The notes under the pieces: model-generated
Databases searched by the model: none
Told to the model about the DNA's origin: nothing
Seen by the model: only the letters and a program-made list of their open reading frames with translations
Program-made: the position numbers and the translations under genes
Source of the DNA: Lachnospiraceae bacterium
GTDB lineage: Bacteria > Bacillota > Clostridia > Lachnospirales > Lachnospiraceae
Assembly (NCBI GenBank): GCA_902363835.1
Contig: CABJBM010000041.1
Coordinates: 1 to 36,051 of the forward strand
DNA length: 36,051 nucleotides
Direction of reading: 5' to 3'
Shown here: one piece after another, positions 31,095 through 36,051 of the stretch
Position numbering within the stretch: position 1 is the first letter of the stretch
How the letters are laid out: each line of letters starts with the position of its first letter

Positions 31095-32492
31095 TCAAAA
31101 ACTATTATTATCTTCTGGTGATCGCCACGCAAATGCTGATCCATACTTCCCGGGAACTGGTTCTAGCATATTTTTATCTCTTAATTTCCAAAAAACTCTT
31201 TTCATTGTATTTTCAGATTTTATACCTGTAAGAAGTCTTCCTTCTTTATTTGTAATTTCATCATGAGTCCGCATATACTCTATTACCATTTCTTCTGGTG
31301 AAGCTAATCTTTCATGTCTTATTTCCACCATTACAGTATTATCCAATTCTTTTATTATAGGGGTTCTAAGCCTCAATTTTGTCATTGCCTCAAATGCAGT
31401 ATTTAAACCTTCGCCAACATCTTTGTTAGGTGCATCTGGGAACTTATTAATAAGACGTACAATTTTCGGATTTCTAGCTGATTGCTCATCTAATATATTT
31501 TTTACGGTTACATGTCCAGGTAGTTTTCCTGGACTTTCAACTTCAATTCTATTATCAAATATTCTAATTTGAATATCAGTGACAATACTATAATCTCTAT
31601 GTATAACTGCATTGGTTATTATTTCATGTAATGTTTCTCCTGGGTAGTTAACATTTTCAAATTTATCCCCTAATTTCTTCATTGATTCTATTATTCTCTT
31701 AGTTGTATTTACTGCCTCGTATATTTGATCATATAAACACCCTTCAATTGTAAGAGGTTGTCCTTCTAACATATCTCTGTCAGCAATACCAGCAGTTCTA
31801 TATCTAAATATTTTAATAGCAGATCTTTTCGGTAAAAGTACCTGTGGCTCTTCGCTATATAGTAATACACCAGCAACTATTATTTTATTATCTCTGATTA
31901 ACTTCTGTTTTTTCAACCATTTGTTATTCCCAACATTTGGAATAACTGATTGCATAAATTTCAAATATATTTCTGATTCTAATATGTCCTCGCTGGAGCT
32001 TTCATTTACAATTTCGTTTTCAAATTGAATAATACCTTTATCCAATTCTAATCGCCTTAATTTCTCAGGTGAGTTAATAGGTAGTTTTTGAGCCCCCTTC
32101 CGGATATATACCATTCCGCTTGTAGCATAAATAATTGCCTGTGTTTTAAATATAGTTATCTGCATTACATAACTACCTAGTTGTGGATGTCTAAGGAACG
32201 AAATATCATAATAATTAGCAAGTGGTGCTAGATCTTCCAACATTTGTATAATTGCATTTGAGTCTTCAATATCATTAAAGCCCTCCCATGAAAAATATGA
32301 TGTGTCTCCTGTTTTTTTTTCTTCTATACCTACATAAATATCACCCCCGCTAGTATTTGCAAAAGAAGAAACACTTTCACTCAATTTAGCAGGTTTTATC
32401 CTCTTACCTTTCATATCAAGAAAATGATTTTCTTGATATCCAAGTATTTTTACCACTTCTTCTTCATTTAAATTTTGTTCTAAATAATTCAT
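31095..32492 (-). CDS. AlbA_2 (Schlafen-type) ATP-binding protein
   Basis: 465 residues. The N-terminal AlbA_2 domain shows ENHFLDMKGKRIKPAKL and SFANTSGGDIYVGI (about 21-57), the nucleic-acid-binding fold shared with Schlafen proteins. A HATPase_c-like domain follows, with EIITNAVIHRDYS (about 289-301) as the ATP-binding N box and VGEGLNTAFEAM as a lid. A winged-helix-like C-terminal part (EEMVIEYMRTHDEITNKEG) ends the protein. Family members are usually called ATP-dependent DNA helicase or regulator without proof; many are found in defence or mobile regions. AAAGGAG lies before the ATG. The gene stands alone in AT-rich DNA between two tail fragments. Confidence 0.85.
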   Translation of the reverse strand: MNYLEQNLNEEEVVKILGYQENHFLDMKGKRIKPAKLSESVSSFANTSGGDIYVGIEEKKTGDTSYFSWEGFNDIEDSNAIIQMLEDLAPLANYYDISFLRHPQLGSYVMQITIFKTQAIIYATSGMVYIRKGAQKLPINSPEKLRRLELDKGIIQFENEIVNESSSEDILESEIYLKFMQSVIPNVGNNKWLKKQKLIRDNKIIVAGVLLYSEEPQVLLPKRSAIKIFRYRTAGIADRDMLEGQPLTIEGCLYDQIYEAVNTTKRIIESMKKLGDKFENVNYPGETLHEIITNAVIHRDYSIVTDIQIRIFDNRIEVESPGKLPGHVTVKNILDEQSARNPKIVRLINKFPDAPNKDVGEGLNTAFEAMTKLRLRTPIIKELDNTVMVEIRHERLASPEEMVIEYMRTHDEITNKEGRLLTGIKSENTMKRVFWKLRDKNMLEPVPGKYGSAFAWRSPEDNNSF

Positions 32493-32552
32493 AGTTTGTC
32501 TCCTTTAAGCTATTAGCTAATACTAAAAATTCATTAATAAAAATTTTATCTA

Positions 32553-32715
32553 TTGCCAAAATATCCATTATACTTCCCCCATCATGATAGCAGGAAATAG
32601 ATTTATTTCAACCCGCCATAAAACACACCTATATATCACTCTCCAATTACCGAAACCTTTTGATTTGCTAAGCTTTCCTCTTCAATAACACGACAGTCTC
32701 CACATGGGGCGAGGG
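32553..32715. repeat. Imperfect repeat, partner of 30230-30390
   Basis: Matches the copy at 30.2 kb in order and spacing: TTGCCAAAATATCC, ACACACCTATATATC, CCTTTTGATTTGC and then an HVET tail (CAGTCTCCACATG read on the plus strand). Confidence 0.55.
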
Positions 32716-32736
32716 GACAGGAAGTACGTCAACCCT
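32668..32736 (-). pseudogene. HVET-tail fragment F (best preserved)
   Basis: The minus strand reads RVDVLPVPSPHVETVVLL, KRKA and a stop at 32668. HVETVVLL matches the end of RlmD/RumA proteins exactly in form, and VDVLPVPSP fits the preceding VDMFPxTxH segment loosely. Nothing upstream continues the frame beyond a few codons. Further right, at 32770-32810, TGGTCAA and TTGACCA form a small dyad. 32820-32923 has nothing I can name. Confidence 0.6.
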
Positions 32737-32923
32737 CCGCGTCCGTATTGGGGAATTAGTCAATCGGTTTTTCCGTTAAAGAAAACTGGTCAATCCCGTT
32801 TTTGACCAATTTTTGGGGTTGCACAAAAGGATAAGACGCACATCTTCTGCTTGTCAGTTCGGCCGGATTAATCCACCAATGTTTTTATCCTATCGGTCGT
32901 AATATGAAACATATCATATCCCT

Positions 32924-34723
32924 TTAATTATAAATTCCTTTTCCGAGACAACATTTTTTAAACTTTTTCCCACTGCCGCATGGGCAAGGGTCATTTCTTC
33001 CTATCTTTTTCTTTTTCCTTATGCCTGTATTTCCAATCCCCGGATACTCATATGGAATACCATGCTTTTCAAAATAAAGTTTATCAATAAGACTTGGACC
33101 ATTAGGTGGGAAAAAGGCCGCAGTACTTTTTATACTTTCCTTTAACTGGGGATCCAAAAAGTATCCCTCTATAACATCCAATTCATCTGATGATAAAACG
33201 TTGGCATGATTCTTAACTCGCCAAACGAGATAGTCGATAAAATCCTGTGCACCTTTATGTAAATATTCTAAAACTTCTAATATATTTTCAAAATCATGCC
33301 AATTACATACCCAAGGGTAAGGTTCATCTACGTCTTTCTCCAATATTAGAGATGTGTTTACTGCCAAGCCTCCAAATTGATTTAAAGTAAGTACAAGTGG
33401 CAATATAGTTTTTTGCGAAATATTTTGAATGTGAAATTTACTGTTTTTGTTCTCATATAAAACTATATCTTCCTGTCCTTCAATTAATCTTTTCAGAGCA
33501 ATTGCCTGTGCATAAGCTCCACCAATTCCGCTATCTGAATGAAAATGATCAGTAATGCGTTTATATGCTTTTTGAGGGTTAAAGAATGGCTCTCTAACTT
33601 TAGAAGCTTTCACCTCTGCTATCAAAATGTAATCATTAAACTCAATTAAAATATCATGTTCTTTTGTTCCTCGTTCCTCACATACACTTGTGTGATATAT
33701 TGCCTCATCTCCAAAAATACTATTTAAATAACCGAGAAATTGATTTTCAACAATTTCGCCTTTAACTTTTTTATATTTGTCTGCAAATTTATTCTGCGGA
33801 TTTTCTAAGACTTCGGTTATACGATTATAAATTGCATTTAATAGAAACTGCGGATGAACAATAAACAATGTTTCTCCTTCATCAATCCAACAAAGGGGAC
33901 ACTCTGCAAACGGATTTTTTCCATTATAATATAAGAAATCTCTTGATTCTCTATATAGTCCAAAATTATCTAATAACTTCGTTCCTTTTTCTTTTCCAAA
34001 TATATCCTGTATTTTTGAAGCCTTTATTGTATTCAAACTATCCATTGTATTTTGTAGATTTATACTTGCCGAACCTTGAGCAAATGACATTAGGCGTTCA
34101 TACTCTTTTTCAACGTCAACTGCATATGGATTTAATGAATTTAAAAACTCTTTTATGCTATTAATTGCATATTTGGATGAACTCATTGCATTTTCAAACT
34201 CATCGCATACCAATTGATAGAACGATATATAATCCTCAGTTCTTAACCCCGTCAAATTATCTAATTCCGAATCGAAAGGACTATAAAGTATTTTAATCAG
34301 ATTAATTGTCTGTTCTGCATATCGTAATATTCCTGTATCAAAATAAGATGTGAAGGCATCCATTGATACTAAGTTTCTTTTTATCTCATCAGAATTCGAT
34401 GTCGGATCAATATTGAGAAAAGTTTTCGCATATTCCAAAGTGATCTCTTGAACATCATTTTCTAATTCATTATATATTCCACTTTCTTCATCTCTCATAA
34501 TATGAGCGTTACTTTTATCATCTGTACTCATAAGTAACCCCGCCAAATAAGTGTATTGCTTTTGTGGCGAAGTTAAATTCGTTTTATTGAATATGTCTGA
34601 TTGCTCTGCAATATCTGCTGCTCCGTTTGCAAATGTTATAAAATGAATCCCAATCATACCCAACAAATCTCTCGTACCAATGTATTGAAGTTTTACTTTT
34701 AATGCATTTATTTTTTCATCCAT
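32924..34723 (-). CDS. PD-(D/E)XK-like nuclease with C-terminal SEC-C zinc motif
   Basis: 599 residues. A long helical N-terminal part (1-300) is followed by a nuclease-like core: KEHDILIEF with Asp at about 357 and AEVKAS with Glu at about 370 and Lys at about 372, the D-(X)12-E-x-K pattern of restriction-type endonucleases. The end carries [18 protein letters not shown], a SEC-C zinc motif. The start is placed at 34723, where AAGGAG lies about 7 nt upstream; the longest frame begins at a GTG 21 codons earlier without a site. It is the third gene of an Xre/Abi_C operon, 79 bp after Abi_C. The likely role is the toxic or DNA-cutting effector of a defence system, which is inferred. Confidence 0.75.
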   Translation of the reverse strand: MDEKINALKVKLQYIGTRDLLGMIGIHFITFANGAADIAEQSDIFNKTNLTSPQKQYTYLAGLLMSTDDKSNAHIMRDEESGIYNELENDVQEITLEYAKTFLNIDPTSNSDEIKRNLVSMDAFTSYFDTGILRYAEQTINLIKILYSPFDSELDNLTGLRTEDYISFYQLVCDEFENAMSSSKYAINSIKEFLNSLNPYAVDVEKEYERLMSFAQGSASINLQNTMDSLNTIKASKIQDIFGKEKGTKLLDNFGLYRESRDFLYYNGKNPFAECPLCWIDEGETLFIVHPQFLLNAIYNRITEVLENPQNKFADKYKKVKGEIVENQFLGYLNSIFGDEAIYHTSVCEERGTKEHDILIEFNDYILIAEVKASKVREPFFNPQKAYKRITDHFHSDSGIGGAYAQAIALKRLIEGQEDIVLYENKNSKFHIQNISQKTILPLVLTLNQFGGLAVNTSLILEKDVDEPYPWVCNWHDFENILEVLEYLHKGAQDFIDYLVWRVKNHANVLSSDELDVIEGYFLDPQLKESIKSTAAFFPPNGPSLIDKLYFEKHGIPYEYPGIGNTGIRKKKKIGRNDPCPCGSGKKFKKCCLGKGIYN

Positions 34724-34802
34724 AACACTACTCCTTACAATAACTAATGTCCTATCTTTCAACATTTTCTCAATAGATAGTGACACACTGAAACTGTTTG
34801 AG

Positions 34803-35663
34803 TTATATTACCTTTGTTCCTGTTTTCTTCTGATTTTCAAATGTACTCCAAATAAAATCAACAAATGTAATACTACTCCCCACTGCCAACTTAGCGTGAC
34901 GTTCTTCTAATCCCTGAAAAGACGCGCTTTTCCCATGTCCACTACCAAAAGGATTCCTGATTTCAGCTAACTTTGTCGAAATAGCTCTTAAATTTCCCAA
35001 AACAGCCTTTATCGCATCTGCTCCTTGATCTGTTTCTTGTATATTTGCAGGCAATAAATTCAGTGCTCCCATTGTTTTGTTTGTAAGTTGGGGAACATCA
35101 TCGTTCTTGCTCCATTCAATACCTAATTCGTCTAAAATTGTTTTACAGCAGCTCTCTATAAGCTCTTTTGCCAGTCCAATAGCATTTGTAGGGTTTGTCA
35201 ACTGCATTGAAACCATTAATTCTATTTGCTGAGACATATATTCGCTCGAAAACTTGCGTTTTAAATTATCGGCTGTTTGCGCAATAGTAGAGGATCCCCC
35301 TTCTACTCTATCTATAATGGCTTTGCATTTTTTGAAAATCTTTGCATATCTTTCATCATACCTTGAAATGCTGCTCCCCCAATAGGCATCATCTTCATAA
35401 TTCTCGTTATACTCATATGCCATATTGTCTTCATAATAGTGAAACAAATCAGAAAGCAGCTTAATCCTATCTTCATCAGATGCACTATTTAAATATGCAG
35501 TAAGCGACTTACCCTTTGATAAACCAAACTTCTCACATAATGCCTCCCCTATACTATTTGTCGTAAATACATCAAAATCATTAGTTGAAAAATTCAGGAC
35601 ATATCCGCTCCTGTTAAAGAGCATTAGAAATGTTCCTTCCTCTCGTTTTGTCATTTCTCCCAT
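34803..35663 (-). CDS. Abi_C / HEPN-type abortive infection protein
   Basis: 286 residues. The second half matches the Abi_C domain: [20 protein letters not shown] (160-179), [13 protein letters not shown] and [16 protein letters not shown] (235-250). Arg236 and His243 form the R-x6-H motif of HEPN RNases, here within the conserved RNxxGxGHG of Abi_C. The first half ([20 protein letters not shown]) looks like a sensor domain of unknown type. Abi_C proteins stop cell growth on phage infection, some by cutting RNA. AGGAGG is 12 nt before the ATG; a second Met three codons on has GGGAGAA. It lies 21 bp after the Xre gene. Confidence 0.8.
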   Translation of the reverse strand: MGEMTKREEGTFLMLFNRSGYVLNFSTNDFDVFTTNSIGEALCEKFGLSKGKSLTAYLNSASDEDRIKLLSDLFHYYEDNMAYEYNENYEDDAYWGSSISRYDERYAKIFKKCKAIIDRVEGGSSTIAQTADNLKRKFSSEYMSQQIELMVSMQLTNPTNAIGLAKELIESCCKTILDELGIEWSKNDDVPQLTNKTMGALNLLPANIQETDQGADAIKAVLGNLRAISTKLAEIRNPFGSGHGKSASFQGLEERHAKLAVGSSITFVDFIWSTFENQKKTGTKVI

Positions 35664-35684
35664 TGCGATATATGTACCTCCTGT

Positions 35685-35909
35685 CTATTTATTCCCCATC
35701 TTTATTTCATCACCATCCGAAAGAATAAATGCCTGCTCATACCCAACATCCAATGCCTCTGCAATTTCCATCATTTCTTCAAATGAAACTGTCCCACGTT
35801 GTAACTTCTTATTAAAATTCTGCGGAGTCTGTCCAATCCGTCTGCACAATTCTGCAATACTGATATTCTGTTTTTCACATAGCTCTCTTATCATATCCGA
35901 TGTTGTCAT
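35685..35909 (-). CDS. Xre-family (Cro/C1-type) repressor
   Basis: 74 residues with one helix-turn-helix: NISIAELCRRIGQTPQNFNKKLQRG (about 15-39). It is short, as typical for autoregulators of toxin or defence operons. GGAGGTAGAAT lies before the ATG. A TATAAT box and a dyad (AACCATCTGGTT) lie in the leader, so it probably represses its own operon, with Abi_C and the SEC-C protein downstream. Confidence 0.85.
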   Translation of the reverse strand: MTTSDMIRELCEKQNISIAELCRRIGQTPQNFNKKLQRGTVSFEEMMEIAEALDVGYEQAFILSDGDEIKMGNK

Positions 35910-35934
35910 ATTCTACCTCCATCAGTATGTCACT

Positions 35935-35963
35935 ATTATAAACCATCTGGTTGATAAGCACAA
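35935..35963 (-). promoter_or_regulatory. Promoter and operator of the Xre/Abi_C/SEC-C operon
   Basis: On the minus strand TATAAT (35935-35940) follows a 17-bp spacer after TTGTGC (35958-35963). The spacer contains AACCA-TC-TGGTT (35941-35952), a perfect dyad between -35 and -10, where an Xre dimer would exclude polymerase. Confidence 0.6.
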
Positions 35964-35996
35964 GTAACCCATTCCCAAATTTACATCCAAATCATG

Positions 35997-36040
35997 ACCA
36001 CCCGTCAAACGGGTGGTTTGCACGCCCCTATAAGGGGACG
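35997..36040. repeat. Two strong hairpins at window end
   Basis: ACCACCCGT/ACGGGTGGT (35997-36005 and 36009-36017) with a 3-nt loop and CCCCT/AGGGG (36025-36029 and 36033-36037), flanked by ACG/CGT, lie side by side, followed by TTACTGGCCAG. Compact GC-rich stems in an AT-rich region recall the subterminal ends of IS200/IS605-type elements or a structured RNA such as an omega-RNA. The window ends here, so the element cannot be followed. Confidence 0.55.
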
Positions 36041-36051
36041 TTACTGGCCAG

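Noticed and set aside
1..36051. CRISPR arrays, tRNA, rRNA or riboswitches
   Set aside because: No regularly spaced direct repeats, no cloverleaf or rRNA signature and no conserved riboswitch core were seen by eye.

Overview
The window looks like a chromosomal stretch of an anaerobic member of the Clostridia (Bacillota). Pointers are the strong AGGAGG-type ribosome binding sites, AT-rich spacers, an EFR1-type flavodoxin/ferredoxin gene, a CGGC-domain protein, a PhoU-tailed Na/Pi cotransporter and a D-hydantoinase-type gene. Genus cannot be fixed from the sequence. No rRNA, tRNA or CRISPR array was seen.

Layout. (1) 0.1-2.0 kb: a MerR-type promoter followed by the leftover C-terminus of an aldo/keto reductase, then an SDR-type epimerase and a small VOC protein. 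(2) 2.1-11.3 kb: the main metabolic locus. A minus-strand operon encodes a DUF1537 acid-sugar kinase, a cytoplasmic sialidase-fold protein, an iron alcohol dehydrogenase, a DapA-type aldolase/lyase, a PdxA-type dehydrogenase and an SLC13-type carboxylate transporter. It is divergent from a PrpR-type regulator. Kinase plus PdxA is the core of the known D-threonate/D-erythronate route to dihydroxyacetone phosphate; the aldolase, alcohol dehydrogenase and sialidase-like protein suggest an upstream extension for a larger substrate. (3) 11.3-18.6 kb: ABC-F ATPase, CGGC protein, dihydropyrimidinase, cupin and a DUF6602 nuclease-like pair, separated by decayed DNA. (4) 18.6-20.6 kb: a self-contained flavoprotein-MarR-EFR1 operon with two palindromic operators. 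(5) 20.6-30.2 kb: amidase, nucleotide-pyrophosphatase-like enzyme, Na/Pi cotransporter, YaaA/Bcp oxidative-stress pair, deformylase-like protein, acetyltransferase and a small membrane protein, with pseudogenes between them. (6) 30.2-36.05 kb: AT-rich accessory DNA with an AlbA_2/Schlafen-type ATP-binding protein and a candidate defence operon (Xre regulator, Abi_C/HEPN protein, PD-(D/E)XK plus SEC-C protein), ending in strong hairpins at the window edge.

The spacers are unusually rich in molecular fossils. Six short minus-strand fragments end in an HVETVxLL-like tail that resembles the C-terminus of RlmD/RumA-type 23S rRNA uracil methyltransferases, a known integration target of mobile elements. 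One lies beside a fragment of a large serine recombinase. A dispersed repeat of roughly 100-150 bp sits directly next to three of these tails or tail positions, and one repeat-plus-cupin unit exists as an intact and a decayed copy 14 kb apart. I read the 11.5-32.9 kb region as a recurrent landing zone for integrative elements.

The most promising items are the acid-sugar operon with its degenerate PrpR-type regulator, the Xre/Abi_C/SEC-C operon and the repeated tail fragments. Start codons were moved from the longest reading frame to the ATG with the best ribosome binding site where the two differed; each case is noted. Coordinates of small sites were counted by hand and may be off by a base or two.
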